Origin: Tabrizicola thermarum
Lineage (GTDB): Bacteria; Pseudomonadota; Alphaproteobacteria; Rhodobacterales; Rhodobacteraceae
NCBI RefSeq assembly: GCF_003574395.1
Contig: NZ_QMJY01000080.1
Location: 108,533-172,532 of the forward strand
Length of the DNA stretch: 64,000 nucleotides
Reading direction: 5' to 3'
How positions within the stretch are numbered: the stretch's first letter is position 1; each line of letters starts with the position of its first letter. Below the pieces are notes generated by a model, which made no database searches, was not told the DNA's origin, and saw only the letters and a list, made by a program, of their open reading frames with translations. Made by a program: the position numbers and the translations under genes. Below, piece after piece: positions 9,567 through 18,822 of the stretch.

Positions 9567-10568
9567 ATGTCCCGCCTTCTCTCCGCCATCGCCTCCCTCA
9601 CCCTGTCCCTGATCCTTGCCTTCCCCGTGACCGCCGCCTGTGCCGGCCGCAATCTCTTCGACACGATGGAACCGGCGCGGCTGGCCGAGATCAGGGCCGC
9701 CGCCGCCGCCGTCCCCTTTGCCAGCGGCAATTTCTGGCGCGCGACGCGCGGGGACGAGGTCATCACCCTTGCCGGGACCTACCACTTCGACGACCCGCGC
9801 CACGCCGCCAACATCGCCGCGCTGACGCCATATATCACGGCCGCCAGCACCGTCCTTGTCGAAGCGGGCCCCGAAGAGGAAGCGGCGCTGATGCGGAAGA
9901 TCGCCGACGACCCCTCGGCCATGGTCATCACCCAAGGCCCCACGCTGAACCAGCGCCTCCCTCCCGAAGTCTGGGCGCCGCTGAAGGATGCCCTGTCTGC
10001 CCGCGGCATCCCCGCCTTCATGGCCGCCAAGTTCCAGCCCTGGTATGTCCTCACCCTCCTCTCCATCCCGCCCTGCGCGATGACGTCGATGGCGGAACAG
10101 CCGAAGGGCCTGGATGGCGCGGTCATCGACACCGCGCTTGCGGCGGGCATTCCCGTGCGCGGGCTTGAACCGTTCGACACGCTTTTCGGCATCTTCGACG
10201 CCATGACGCCCGAAGAGCTGACCGAGATGCTGATCTCTACCCTCGCCATCGAGGACATGAGCGAGGACTACTTCACCACCCTCGTCGACAGCTACTTTGC
10301 CGGAGAAAGCCGCCTCGCCTGGGAACTCATGCGCTTTGCCGCCTATGACATGCCCGGCTACACCCGCGCCCGGATCGACGCCGACTTCGCGCGGATGGAG
10401 GACCTCGTCGCGTCCCGCCGCAACCGGGCGTGGATCCCGGTCCTGACCGAGGCTTCGGCCAAGGGCCCGGTGTTCAGCGCCTTCGGCGCCCTGCATCTGT
10501 CGGGCGAGGATGGCGTGCTGAACCTGCTGAAGAAGGAAGGCTTCACTGTAGAGGAGCTGCCCCTGTGA
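9567..10568 (+). CDS. TraB/GumN family protein
   Basis: A 333-residue protein with an N-terminal signal peptide (about 1-27, hydrophobic LLSAIASLTLSLILAF then AACA). It then shows the TraB/GumN family pattern: ITLAGTYHFDDPRH near residue 70, where the conserved His sits, and the C-terminal FGALHLSGEDGVLNLLKKEG. The family has a proposed metal-dependent protease-like fold, but its role in proteobacteria is not established; export to the periplasm or outer surface is inferred. Its stop overlaps the next gene's GTG by 4 bases. Confidence 0.85.
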   Translation: MSRLLSAIASLTLSLILAFPVTAACAGRNLFDTMEPARLAEIRAAAAAVPFASGNFWRATRGDEVITLAGTYHFDDPRHAANIAALTPYITAASTVLVEAGPEEEAALMRKIADDPSAMVITQGPTLNQRLPPEVWAPLKDALSARGIPAFMAAKFQPWYVLTLLSIPPCAMTSMAEQPKGLDGAVIDTALAAGIPVRGLEPFDTLFGIFDAMTPEELTEMLISTLAIEDMSEDYFTTLVDSYFAGESRLAWELMRFAAYDMPGYTRARIDADFARMEDLVASRRNRAWIPVLTEASAKGPVFSAFGALHLSGEDGVLNLLKKEGFTVEELPL

Positions 10569-11302
10569 TCCTTCCCGGCAGACTTGAACGGCTCTACATC
10601 CTTGACCTCGGCCTGTTCGACGTCCGCAACGGGGAACGGATCATCGGCATCCCGGGCTATCTGATGCAGACCGACCGTGGCCAGAACATCCTGTTCGACA
10701 CCGGCTTTCCGCCCGACTACCTGACCGACCCCGACCGCCCGGCCCGGGACGGCCTGCCCCGCTTTGGCCGCCTGATCGACTTCCGCCCCGACCAGACCGC
10801 CGAAGGGGCCCTCGCCCTCCTCGGCCTGGCACCCGGGGACATCGACCTTGTGATCCTGTCGCACGGCCACATCGACCACGTCGGCTCGCTGCCGCTTTTC
10901 GCCCACGCCCCCATCGTCCTGACCGCCCGCGAACGGGCCGAGCCGGCACCGCTTTATTTCGGCAGCGTCCGCCCGATCGTCTGGCCCGACGCCACCTATC
11001 ACCGGATCGACACCGACACGCCCGTCTGCGAGGGCCTGACCCTGATCCCCACCCCCGGCCACACACCCGGCCATCTCTCGGCCCTTGTCACCCTGCCCGA
11101 CGGCCGTCGGGTGATCCTGGCCGCCGACGCGATCAACCGCGCCTCGGAACCGGCCGAGGCTTTCGCCGATTCGATGGACCCAGCCGCCTCGCAGGCTTCG
11201 GCCAACTACCTTCTGTCGCTGGCCGATCCTGACGCCGTGCTGATCTACGGTCACGAACCCGCGCAATGGCCGCTCCTGCCCAAGGCGCCCCGGCCATGGT
11301 AG
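10565..11302 (+). CDS. Metallo-beta-lactamase fold hydrolase, AHL-lactonase-like
   Basis: A 245-residue protein starting at GTG 10565, in a GTGA overlap with the TraB gene. SHGHIDHVG (HxHxDH motif) at about residue 97 binds two zinc ions, with PTPGHTPGH and a later Asp/His (AADAINRA, YGHEP) completing the site. The arrangement with an N-terminal strand ending ILFDTGFPP resembles the N-acyl homoserine lactonase group of the MBL superfamily, so quorum-signal hydrolysis is possible, but other lactone or ester substrates are equally likely. Confidence 0.8.
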   Translation: MILPGRLERLYILDLGLFDVRNGERIIGIPGYLMQTDRGQNILFDTGFPPDYLTDPDRPARDGLPRFGRLIDFRPDQTAEGALALLGLAPGDIDLVILSHGHIDHVGSLPLFAHAPIVLTARERAEPAPLYFGSVRPIVWPDATYHRIDTDTPVCEGLTLIPTPGHTPGHLSALVTLPDGRRVILAADAINRASEPAEAFADSMDPAASQASANYLLSLADPDAVLIYGHEPAQWPLLPKAPRPW

Positions 11303-11387
11303 GCAGCCGCCACCGCGCCCCCGCGTGACAATCGCCGCGCCCTCGCCTATACCGCCCGCGAACCGCGAAACCTTTCAAGGGCATCCC

Positions 11388-12305
11388 ATGACCACCCTCG
11401 TCTTCGGCCACAAATCCCCTGACACCGATTCCACCGGCTCGCCGATCATCTGGGCCTGGTATCTGAATGAAACCGGCACCCCGGCGAAACCCGTCCTTCT
11501 GGGCGAACCCAACACCGAAACCGCCTTCGTGCTGCGCCACTGGGGCCTGGAAAAGCCCGAGATCATTTCGGACGTCACCGCCGAGGACAAGGTGGTGATC
11601 GTAGATACCAACAACCCGGCGGAACTGCCGCCTTCCATCAACGAGGCCAGGATCCAGGGCATCATCGACCACCACCTTCTGGTCGGCGGCCTCAGGACGA
11701 AAAACCCGATCGACATCACCATCCGCCCGCTGGCCTGCACCGCCACGATCCTGCACGACCTGATGGGCGATGCCGTGGCCAAGGCGCCGAAGCACATCAA
11801 GGGCGCGATGCTGTCCTGCATCCTGTCCGACACGCTGGAGTTCCGCAGCCCCACCACCACCCCGCACGACCGCGCGGTGGCCGAGAAACTGGCCGCCGAC
11901 CTTGGGGTCAACATCAACGAACTGGCCACCAGGATGTTCGAGGCGAAATCCGACGTCTCCGCCTTCTCGGATGCCGAACTTCTGAGGATGGACTCCAAGG
12001 AATACACCGTCGCCGGCAAGGAACTGCGCGTCTCGGTGCTGGAGACCACCGCGCCCAAGGTCGTCCTTGACCGCAAGGACAGCCTGATGCGATCCATGGT
12101 GGAAGTGGCGAAAGAGGACGGCGCCGATCAGGTGCTCCTGTTCGTCGTGGACATCCTGAAGGAAGAGGCGACGCTTCTGGTTCCGAACGATCTGGTCAAG
12201 CAGCTTGCCGAAGCCTCCTTCGGCGTGAAGGTCACCGGCGACACGGTCGTCCTGCCCGGGATCATGAGCCGCAAGAAGCAGATCATCCCCGCGCTGAAGC
12301 TCTGA
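11388..12305 (+). CDS. ppaC: Manganese-dependent inorganic pyrophosphatase
   Basis: A 305-residue family II pyrophosphatase of the DHH superfamily, which splits pyrophosphate and drives biosynthetic reactions. Visible motifs are FGHKSPDTDSTGS (metal ligands) at the N-terminus, VIVDTNN, GIIDHHLL (the DHH motif) near residue 95, and SRKKQIIP near the end, the substrate-binding SRKKQ. Length and motifs fit family II. A 32-base palindrome lies just after the stop. Confidence 0.97.
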   Translation: MTTLVFGHKSPDTDSTGSPIIWAWYLNETGTPAKPVLLGEPNTETAFVLRHWGLEKPEIISDVTAEDKVVIVDTNNPAELPPSINEARIQGIIDHHLLVGGLRTKNPIDITIRPLACTATILHDLMGDAVAKAPKHIKGAMLSCILSDTLEFRSPTTTPHDRAVAEKLAADLGVNINELATRMFEAKSDVSAFSDAELLRMDSKEYTVAGKELRVSVLETTAPKVVLDRKDSLMRSMVEVAKEDGADQVLLFVVDILKEEATLLVPNDLVKQLAEASFGVKVTGDTVVLPGIMSRKKQIIPALKL

Positions 12306-12325
12306 TTTCAGCCGCCGTTGCGCAA

Positions 12326-12357
12326 CCGTCCGTGCATGCGCGCGTATGCATGGACGG
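12326..12357. repeat. Near-perfect 32-base palindrome
   Basis: CCGTCC...GGACGG arms enclose a GCATGCGCGCGTATGC core. In RNA the two mismatches become G-U pairs, so the whole element could fold as one hairpin of about 14-15 pairs. It lies 20 bases after the pyrophosphatase stop and 57 bases before the next gene. It lacks a clear U-tract, so it could be a terminator, a processing site or an operator. A related TATGCGCGTATGC string occurs at 63851-63861. Confidence 0.7.
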
Positions 12358-12413
12358 GCTCTGCGACGCAAACGGGTTGCAGACCGCCGTTCCAGTCCCG
12401 AAAGGACCCCAGA

Positions 12414-13301
12414 ATGACCCAGATCATCCGCGCGCTTGCTGATCTGACAGGCCGATACGACGCCGTTTTCTGCGATCTCTGGGGCTGCCTGCACAACGGG
12501 AAAGCCGCCTATCCGGCCGCCGTTGCGGCCCTGCAAGGCTTTCGCGCAACGGGTGGGAAGGTCGTTCTTCTGACCAACGCGCCTCGGCCGAAATCCAGCG
12601 TCATCGATCAGTTGGATGGCCTTGGCGTGCCCCGCGACGCCTATGATCTGGTGGTCACCTCGGGCGATGCGGCGCAGATGGGGATGCTCTCGGGCGCCGT
12701 GGGCCGCCGCGTCCACCACATCGGCGCGCCGAAGGATGAGGTTTTCTTCACCGATTTCGCCGAGGATCTCGCCGCCTACGCCGCCACGCAGCCCCCGATC
12801 ACCCGCGTCCCGCTACAGGAAGCCGAGGGGATCGTCTGCACCGGCCTGCGCGACGACCTGACCGAAACCCCGGAGGATTACCGCGCAAGCCTGCTTCTTG
12901 GAAAGACCCTTGGCCTGCCCATGCTTTGCGCCAACCCGGACATCGTTGTCGACATGGGCGACAAGCGGCTCTACTGCGCCGGGGCGCTGGCCAAGGCCTA
13001 CGAGGACATGGGCGGCACCGCGCTTTACTTCGGCAAGCCGCACCCCCCGATCTACGACCTCGCCCGCCGCCGCCTGGCCCAGACCGGGCTGACCGACGCG
13101 CAGATCCTCTGCATCGGCGACGGAATTTTCACGGATATTCAAGGCGGTATCGGTGAGGGCCTCGATACCCTGTTCATCACCGGGGGGCTTGAGGCCGACC
13201 GCTTCGGCCCCGACGTCGAAAACCCCGATCCGGCGCGTCTTGACGCCTGGCTTGGGGCGAAGGAACTGTCGCCGACCTTCGCCATGGGCCGCCTGCGCTG
13301 A
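12414..13301 (+). CDS. HAD hydrolase, TIGR01459 family
   Basis: A 295-residue HAD-superfamily protein of subclass IIA. VFCDLWGCLHNGK (residues 19-31) is the phosphatase motif I, with nucleophile Asp followed by Leu-Trp as in the TIGR01459 subgroup rather than the usual D-x-D. LLTNAPRP is motif II and CIGDGIFTDIQGG motif IV. FGKPHPPIY gives the motif III Lys. Substrate unknown. AAAGGA ribosome site before the ATG. Confidence 0.9.
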   Translation: MTQIIRALADLTGRYDAVFCDLWGCLHNGKAAYPAAVAALQGFRATGGKVVLLTNAPRPKSSVIDQLDGLGVPRDAYDLVVTSGDAAQMGMLSGAVGRRVHHIGAPKDEVFFTDFAEDLAAYAATQPPITRVPLQEAEGIVCTGLRDDLTETPEDYRASLLLGKTLGLPMLCANPDIVVDMGDKRLYCAGALAKAYEDMGGTALYFGKPHPPIYDLARRRLAQTGLTDAQILCIGDGIFTDIQGGIGEGLDTLFITGGLEADRFGPDVENPDPARLDAWLGAKELSPTFAMGRLR

Positions 13302-13420
13302 TCCGCGCGGTAATTTTCAGTCTCATACTATCGTCTACTTGAACTATTCTTGCGCAAACGATTGTGCCGCAGCGCAGCATGTGCTAGCGTTTCGCCACGC
13401 AAGGTAGGGAATCGAAAACC

Positions 13421-13864
13421 ATGCTGGACAACATGCCCCGTGGGACGATCTGCATCGAGGACATCGAAATCGGCATGTCCCGTCATCTGATGAAGGTCGT
13501 AACCGACCGGGATATCGAGCTTTTTGCCGAGGTCTCTACCGACCGCAACCCCGTCCATCTGGATGAACAATACGCCCGGGACACGATCTTCGAGGGCCGC
13601 ATCGCCCACGGCATGCTGACCGCGGGCCTCATCTCCGCCGTCATCGGCGAGCAACTGCCCGGCCACGGCACCGTCTATCTGGGCCAATCCTTGCGCTTCA
13701 TGGCCCCCGTCCGCCCCGGCGACATGGTCCGGGCCGAGGTCACCGTCACCGCCATCGACCATGCCAAGCGCCGAGTCACCCTTGAAACCCTCGCCTCGGT
13801 CGGTAAAACCGTTGTGGTGAAGGGTGAGGCGCTGGTTCTTGCGCCCAGCCGCAAGTTCGACTGA
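13421..13864 (+). CDS. MaoC family dehydratase
   Basis: A 147-residue single hot-dog domain protein of the MaoC/(R)-specific enoyl-CoA hydratase family. FAEVSTDRNPVHLDEQYAR (about 43-61) carries the catalytic Asp and His in the hydratase-2 motif, then FEGRIAHGML. It hydrates trans-2-enoyl-CoA or a related thioester; similar PhaJ proteins feed (R)-3-hydroxyacyl-CoA to polyhydroxyalkanoate. Its role here is not fixed by context. It is 29 bases upstream of ribF. Confidence 0.9.
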   Translation: MLDNMPRGTICIEDIEIGMSRHLMKVVTDRDIELFAEVSTDRNPVHLDEQYARDTIFEGRIAHGMLTAGLISAVIGEQLPGHGTVYLGQSLRFMAPVRPGDMVRAEVTVTAIDHAKRRVTLETLASVGKTVVVKGEALVLAPSRKFD

Positions 13865-13893
13865 CGGGGCAGACGCCCCCTTGAAGGGCGCGG

Positions 13894-14817
13894 ATGCAGA
13901 TTCATCAGGATTTCCAGTGGCTTGACCCCTCTGCCCGGGGTGCATCCTGCGCGATGGGCAATTTTGACGGCGTTCATCTCGGCCACGCTTCCGTCATCGA
14001 CCTCGCGCGTGGCCGTGGCCCGTTGGGCGTCATCACCTTCGAACCCCATCCGCGCCAGTTCTTCGCCCCCGACGCCCCGCCCTTCCGCCTGATGAACGCC
14101 GAAGCGCGGGCGAACCGGCTGGCCAAGCTGGGGGTCGAGCACCTGTTCCAGCTGCCCTTCAACCGCGCGCTCGCCGCCCTGACGCCCGAGGAATTCGCCC
14201 GCGACGTGCTGGCCGAAGGTCTTGGCATCTCTCATGTCGTGGTCGGCGCCGACTTCTGCTTCGGCAAGGGCCGCTCGGGCACGGCCCATGACCTCCGCGC
14301 CCTGGGCGAACGCTTCGGCTTTGCCACCACCATCGCGCCGCTGGTGCAGATCGCCGGGCGCGAGGTCTCCTCGACCGCCATCCGCCAGGCCTTGACCGAA
14401 GGCCGCCCGCGCGACGCCGCCGCCATGCTGGGTCACCTCCACCGGATCGAGGGAGAGGTGATCCATGGCGAAAAGCGGGGCCGCGAACTTGGCTATCCCA
14501 CGGCAAACATGGCCCTTTCCGGCCTGCACCTGCCACGCTTCGGCGTCTATGCCGTCAAGGTCGATGTCCTTACCGGCCCCCACACCGGGGCCTACATGGG
14601 CGCCGCCAGCCTTGGAGTGCGGCCCATGTTCAACGGCGAGGTGCCGAACCTGGAAACCTTCCTCCTCGACTTCAAGGGCGACCTTTACGGCCACCACCTG
14701 TCGGTCGCGCTGGTCGAATTCCTGCGGCCCGAGATGAAATTCGACGGCCTTCCCGCCCTCATCGCCCAGATGGAGGCCGACTGCGCCCAGGCTCGCGCAA
14801 TCCTGGCGACCGCATGA
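13894..14817 (+). CDS. ribF: Bifunctional riboflavin kinase / FAD synthetase
   Basis: A 307-residue enzyme converting riboflavin to FMN and then FAD. The N-terminal adenylyltransferase domain has GNFDGVHLGH (about 24-33) and GADFCFGKGR, and the C-terminal kinase domain has HGEKRGRELGYPTANM (about 190-205). Length is typical. It overlaps the YcgN gene by 4 bases (ATGA), indicating coupling. Confidence 0.97.
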   Translation: MQIHQDFQWLDPSARGASCAMGNFDGVHLGHASVIDLARGRGPLGVITFEPHPRQFFAPDAPPFRLMNAEARANRLAKLGVEHLFQLPFNRALAALTPEEFARDVLAEGLGISHVVVGADFCFGKGRSGTAHDLRALGERFGFATTIAPLVQIAGREVSSTAIRQALTEGRPRDAAAMLGHLHRIEGEVIHGEKRGRELGYPTANMALSGLHLPRFGVYAVKVDVLTGPHTGAYMGAASLGVRPMFNGEVPNLETFLLDFKGDLYGHHLSVALVEFLRPEMKFDGLPALIAQMEADCAQARAILATA

Positions 14818-15263
14818 CGCTCCGCCCCCGGTTCTGGGAAACCGTCCCCCTGTCGAAGATGACGCAAGCCGAATGGGAGGCGCTGTGCGACGGCTGCGGC
14901 AAGTGCTGCCTGAACAAGCTGGAATATGAGGACACCGGCGAGGTCGCCTATACCCGCATTGCCTGTCGCCTGTTCGACGGCGACACCTGCCGGTGCCGCG
15001 ACTATCCGAACCGCAAGCTGCACGTCCCGGAATGTGTGGTCCTGACGCCGAAGACCCTGCCGAAGATCGCCTACTGGATGCCCGCGACCTGCGCCTACAA
15101 GCTGCTGTTCCAGAAGAAGAAACTGCCCGACTGGCACCCGTTGTTGACCGGCGACCCGGACAGCACGCACAAGGCGGGCGCGTCGATCAGGGGGTTGACG
15201 CTCTCGGAAGCCGACATCCCCGAGGACGACTGGGAAGACTACCTGATCGAGGAAACCCCCTGA
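14814..15263 (+). CDS. YcgN family cysteine-cluster protein (UPF0260)
   Basis: A 149-residue protein with the UPF0260 pattern: CDGCGKCCLNKLE at about 26-38, then more Cys at CRLFDGDTCRCRDYP, CVVL and ATCAY. The eight-cysteine arrangement suggests a metal or iron-sulphur site, but function is unknown. It sits between ribF and the threonine aldolase gene, overlapping both by 4 and 1 bases. Confidence 0.93.
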   Translation: MTLRPRFWETVPLSKMTQAEWEALCDGCGKCCLNKLEYEDTGEVAYTRIACRLFDGDTCRCRDYPNRKLHVPECVVLTPKTLPKIAYWMPATCAYKLLFQKKKLPDWHPLLTGDPDSTHKAGASIRGLTLSEADIPEDDWEDYLIEETP

Positions 15264-16279
15264 TGCGCTTTGCCTCCGACAACACCTCGGGTGCGGCCCC
15301 CGAGATCATGGCCGCGATCCTGAAGGCCAATGAAGGCTATGAGCGCAGCTATGGCGCCGATGCGGCGATGGCGCGCGTGACCGATCTGGTGCGCGAGATC
15401 TTCGAAGCGCCAGAAGCCGAGGTCCGCCTTGTCGCCACAGGCACTGCCGCCAATGCGCTGGCCATCGCGACCCATGTCCAGCCCTGGGACGGCGTGTTCT
15501 GCCACCAGCACGCCCATATTGCCGAGGACGAATGCAATGCGCCAGAGTTCTACTCCGGCGCCAAGCTGGTCCTGATCCCGGGCGAACACGGCAAGATCAC
15601 GCCTGACGCCCTGGCCGAGGCCCTTGCCACCACCGGCGAAAGCGGCGTCCACGGCGTGCAGAGGGGCATGCTGTCGCTGACCAATGTGACCGAGGCCGGC
15701 ACCGTCTACACCCCCGCCGAGATCGCGGCCCTGACCGCGCTTGCCAAGGCAAAGGGCATCCCCTGCCACCTGGATGGCGCCCGGTTCGCCAATGCCCTGG
15801 TCGCCACCGGGGCAAGTCCGGCCGAGATGACCTGGAAAGCGGGGATCGACGTCCTGTCGCTGGGCGGGACGAAGAACGGCTGCCTGGGGGTCGAGGGCGT
15901 GGTCCTTTTCAACCCGGCAAAGGCCTGGGAGCTGGAGCTGCGGCGCAAGCGGGGCGGGCACCTGTTCTCCAAGCACCGCTTCCTGTCGGCGCAGATGGAG
16001 GCTTACCTCACCGACGGTCTCTGGCTGCGGCTGGCAGCGCAGGCCAATGCGATGGGTCAGCGCCTGGTGCAGGGGCTGCGTGACCGGCAGGCGCATGTTC
16101 CCCCTGCCGACGCCAACATGCTGTTCCCCGAATGGCCCACCGGCCACCACGACCGGCTGGAGGCTGCGGGCGCGCATTACTACCGCTTTCCCGCCCCACA
16201 AGGCCGCGAGAGGGCGCGCCTTGTCGCGTCGTGGTCCACGACCGAGGCCGATGTCGACGCCTTCCTGAACGCCTTCTGA
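15263..16279 (+). CDS. Threonine aldolase (beta-eliminating lyase family)
   Basis: A 338-residue PLP enzyme cleaving L-threonine or L-allo-threonine to glycine and acetaldehyde. RFASDNTSGAAPEI is the family opening, HLDGARFANA has the PLP-contacting Asp-Arg, and SLGGTKNGCLG carries the Schiff-base Lys. Length is normal for low-specificity L-threonine aldolases; stereospecificity cannot be read. Start ATG overlaps the YcgN stop by one base. Confidence 0.92.
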   Translation: MRFASDNTSGAAPEIMAAILKANEGYERSYGADAAMARVTDLVREIFEAPEAEVRLVATGTAANALAIATHVQPWDGVFCHQHAHIAEDECNAPEFYSGAKLVLIPGEHGKITPDALAEALATTGESGVHGVQRGMLSLTNVTEAGTVYTPAEIAALTALAKAKGIPCHLDGARFANALVATGASPAEMTWKAGIDVLSLGGTKNGCLGVEGVVLFNPAKAWELELRRKRGGHLFSKHRFLSAQMEAYLTDGLWLRLAAQANAMGQRLVQGLRDRQAHVPPADANMLFPEWPTGHHDRLEAAGAHYYRFPAPQGRERARLVASWSTTEADVDAFLNAF

Positions 16280-16375
16280 ACAGTGGATTTCGCGGCCTCT
16301 CACCTCGCGCCGGGTTGCATTCGCTTGGCCGGGTGATAAGCGGTGCCCATCCCGAATCCGCTGCCCGGAGCCGCC

Positions 16376-17395
16376 ATGCCCGCTGTCACCGAACCGAAGC
16401 TCATCGCCGGTAACGCCAATCTTCCCCTTGCCAAGGCCATCGCCCGGCGGATGTCGATGCACCGGGGGATGAGCGTGAACCTCGTGGACGCGCGGGTCGA
16501 ACGGTTCAACGATCAGGAAATCTTCGTCGAAGTGTTCGAAAACGTCCGGGGCGAGGACATGTATGTCATCCAGCCGACCTCGAACCCGGCGAACGACAAT
16601 CTGATGGAACTGCTCATCATGGTCGATGCGCTGCGCCGGTCCAGCGCCAGCCGCATCACCGCCGTGATCCCCTATTTCGGCTATGCCCGCCAGGACCGCC
16701 GCGCCAAGGCCCGCACGCCGATCAGCGCCAAGCTGGTGGCGAACCTGATCGAGACCGCCGGGGTGGACCGCGTCCTGACGCTGGACCTGCACGCCGCGCA
16801 GATCCAGGGCTTCTTCGACATCCCGGTGGACAACCTTTACGCCGCACCGGTCTTTGCGCTGGACATCGAGCACCACTTCAAGGGCGCGATGGACGACATC
16901 ATGATCGTCTCGCCCGACGTGGGCGGCGTGGCGCGCGCGCGGGAACTGGCCAAGCGGATCAACGCGCCCCTCGCCATCGTGGACAAGCGGCGCGAGAAGG
17001 CGGGCGAGGTCGCGGGCATGACCGTGATCGGCGATGTGAGGGGCCACAAGTGCATCATCGTCGACGACATCTGCGACACGGCCGGAACGCTGTGCAAGGC
17101 GGCCGAAACGCTGATGGAGGCCGGCGCGACCGAGGTGCACAGCTACATCACCCACGGCGTGCTGTCCGGCCCGGCGGTGGAACGCGTCGCTAATTCGGTG
17201 ATGAAGTCCCTGGTCATCACCGATTCCATCGCCCCGACCGAGGCGGTGAAGGCCGCCAGGAACATCCGCATCGTGCCCACCGCGCCGATGTTTGCCCAGG
17301 CGATCCTGAACATCTGGGGCGGCATGTCGGTGTCCTCGCTGTTCGAGACCGACACCCTGGTCCCGATCTACGAGGGACTCTATCAGCGCAGCTGA
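16376..17395 (+). CDS. prs: Ribose-phosphate pyrophosphokinase (PRPP synthetase)
   Basis: A 339-residue enzyme making PRPP from ribose 5-phosphate and ATP. Visible motifs are [15 protein letters not shown] (ATP), [19 protein letters not shown] (Mg/ribose loop), [10 protein letters not shown] and [11 protein letters not shown] (PRPP loop). I choose the ATG at 16376, preceded by CGGAG; an upstream GTG at 16343 adds 11 residues that the family lacks. Confidence 0.97.
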   Translation: MPAVTEPKLIAGNANLPLAKAIARRMSMHRGMSVNLVDARVERFNDQEIFVEVFENVRGEDMYVIQPTSNPANDNLMELLIMVDALRRSSASRITAVIPYFGYARQDRRAKARTPISAKLVANLIETAGVDRVLTLDLHAAQIQGFFDIPVDNLYAAPVFALDIEHHFKGAMDDIMIVSPDVGGVARARELAKRINAPLAIVDKRREKAGEVAGMTVIGDVRGHKCIIVDDICDTAGTLCKAAETLMEAGATEVHSYITHGVLSGPAVERVANSVMKSLVITDSIAPTEAVKAARNIRIVPTAPMFAQAILNIWGGMSVSSLFETDTLVPIYEGLYQRS

Positions 17396-17491
17396 CGCGA
17401 AACGGCGCGGCGATTGCCATAAAGTCAGCCCAATTTGCGGCTAAGGCTGCGATTGTTGCGGGCCTGCGTCAGAATCTGGGCCCGGGTCGGT

Positions 17492-18481
17492 ATGGGCGGG
17501 CGTCTGATGTGGTCAAAGGCCGAGATGGTGGGACAGGGGTCGAACCGGCTGGTCCGGGTGTTGCCGACCGAGGCACGGCTCCTGTGGTTCATCGGCTTCG
17601 TCGGAGTGCTTGCGGTTGGGCTGGCCATCGCCATGCAACGGCAGGTGAACTGGCCGCCGTTCCTTGGCGGCTATGCCGCGACGCTGGGACTGGCCGCCAT
17701 CGGTGCCTATGTGCGGCAGGCAAAGACGGCCCCCAGGGTGGCGCTGGCGCTTATCGGCACGGCGATCTTCACCGGCTTTACCGCAGTATCCTCGCTGTTC
17801 ATCTTCGTGCTGTTTCCTCTGCCGAACCCGCTGATCGACCCCCTGCTCATCCAGGTCGACGCGGTTCTCGGATATCACTGGCCCTCGGCCGTGGCGCTTT
17901 TGGCCCGGTATCCCGCCTTTGCGGCTGTGCTGGGCTACATCTATCATTCCTCGCTGGCGCAGATCCTGCTGACCATCGTGCTGCTGGCCGCCCTGTCGCG
18001 CGACCTGGTCCTGCACCGCTTTCTGGTGGTCGGGATCATCACCCTGATCTTCGCCGTCGCGATCTGGTGGATCATCCCCAGCGTCGGCCCCTCGGCCTTC
18101 CAGTCCATCCCCGAGGCAGATCGGCTGGCGACCGGGCTCTACTTCAACCCGGCCTATGGCGCGCATCTGAAGAACCTGGCAGAGATCGGCCCGCGCCGGA
18201 TCAGCCCCGAGGTCATCACCGGCGTCGTCGCCTTTCCGTCCTACCACATGATAATGGCACTGATGGTGGTCTGGTTCCTGCGCGGCACCTTTGCCTTCCT
18301 GCCCGCAGCCGCCATCAACACCGCCATGATCCCCGCCACGCTGACCCATGGCGGCCACCATCTGGTTGATCTCTTCGGCGGCCTCGCGGTCTTTGTGCTG
18401 TCGGTCTGGATCGCGAACCGTCTGATCCGGCCGCCGCAGGGTGCCCAGGGCACATCCCGGAAGTCCTCGGCGCGCGCCTGA
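17492..18481 (+). CDS. PAP2-family membrane protein (Aur1/Ipt1-like)
   Basis: A polytopic membrane protein of about 329 residues. FPSYHMIMAL and THGGHHLVDLFGG, about 45 residues apart, match motifs C2 and C3 of the PAP2 superfamily in its Aur1/inositolphosphotransferase-like form, with the two catalytic His residues. Such proteins act on phospholipid or isoprenoid phosphate headgroups in the membrane; the substrate is unknown. The start is uncertain: ATGs at 17492, 17507 and 17525 are in frame, and a TTG at 17435 would lengthen it. The 3' end faces the lectin reading frame on the other strand. Confidence 0.8.
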   Translation: MGGRLMWSKAEMVGQGSNRLVRVLPTEARLLWFIGFVGVLAVGLAIAMQRQVNWPPFLGGYAATLGLAAIGAYVRQAKTAPRVALALIGTAIFTGFTAVSSLFIFVLFPLPNPLIDPLLIQVDAVLGYHWPSAVALLARYPAFAAVLGYIYHSSLAQILLTIVLLAALSRDLVLHRFLVVGIITLIFAVAIWWIIPSVGPSAFQSIPEADRLATGLYFNPAYGAHLKNLAEIGPRRISPEVITGVVAFPSYHMIMALMVVWFLRGTFAFLPAAAINTAMIPATLTHGGHHLVDLFGGLAVFVLSVWIANRLIRPPQGAQGTSRKSSARA

Positions 18482-18714
18482 CCCGCCGCCAGCCAATCGG
18501 CCCGGATGCGCGCGATCCGGGTGTCGGCTCGGGTGCGGAACACGATCTCGAACCAGGTGGCGGTGATCGACCCGGCGCTGATGTCGACGCGAAGGTTCGT
18601 CTTTTGGTCGATGTCCCGCCCCGAAATGCCCGCGCTCACGGCTGGCGAGGCCGGAAACGGCTTTTTCAGCAGCTGCGCCCGCCGGACTTGGCACCACCCT
18701 TGGCCCGTCCACAT
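18241..18714 (-). CDS. H-type lectin domain protein, possibly start-less
   Basis: From the first in-frame ATG this frame encodes 157 residues. Residues about 18-78 read as an H-type lectin domain (PF09458): an F-x-PAVSAGISGRDID start, TNLRVDISAGSI, and WFEIVFRTRADTRIARIRAD near its end. The family binds N-acetylgalactosamine-type sugars in animals. Relatives I know begin about 25 residues earlier; here that segment is open and conserved-looking (SGVVGNEQGPTILFSDF) as far as 18822 but has no ATG, GTG or TTG, with ATC (18793-18795) where a start would fit. The last 80 residues run antisense over the PAP2 gene. It may be a decayed gene or use a rare start. Confidence 0.5.
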   Translation of the reverse strand: MWTGQGWCQVRRAQLLKKPFPASPAVSAGISGRDIDQKTNLRVDISAGSITATWFEIVFRTRADTRIARIRADWLAAGQARAEDFRDVPWAPCGGRIRRFAIQTDSTKTARPPKRSTRWWPPWVSVAGIMAVLMAAAGRKAKVPRRNQTTISAIIMW

Positions 18715-18822
18715 CGCGCAGTCATGCGCAAAATCCGAAAACAGGATCGTCGGGCCCTGCTCGTTGCCGACAACGCCAGAAATCCGCAGCGTGATATGAC
18801 GAACAGCGCCCTTCGGACCAGA

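Noticed and set aside
15239..17155. A 638-codon minus-strand frame
   Set aside because: It is antisense to the threonine aldolase and prs genes, both clearly real, and looks like GC-rich shadow.
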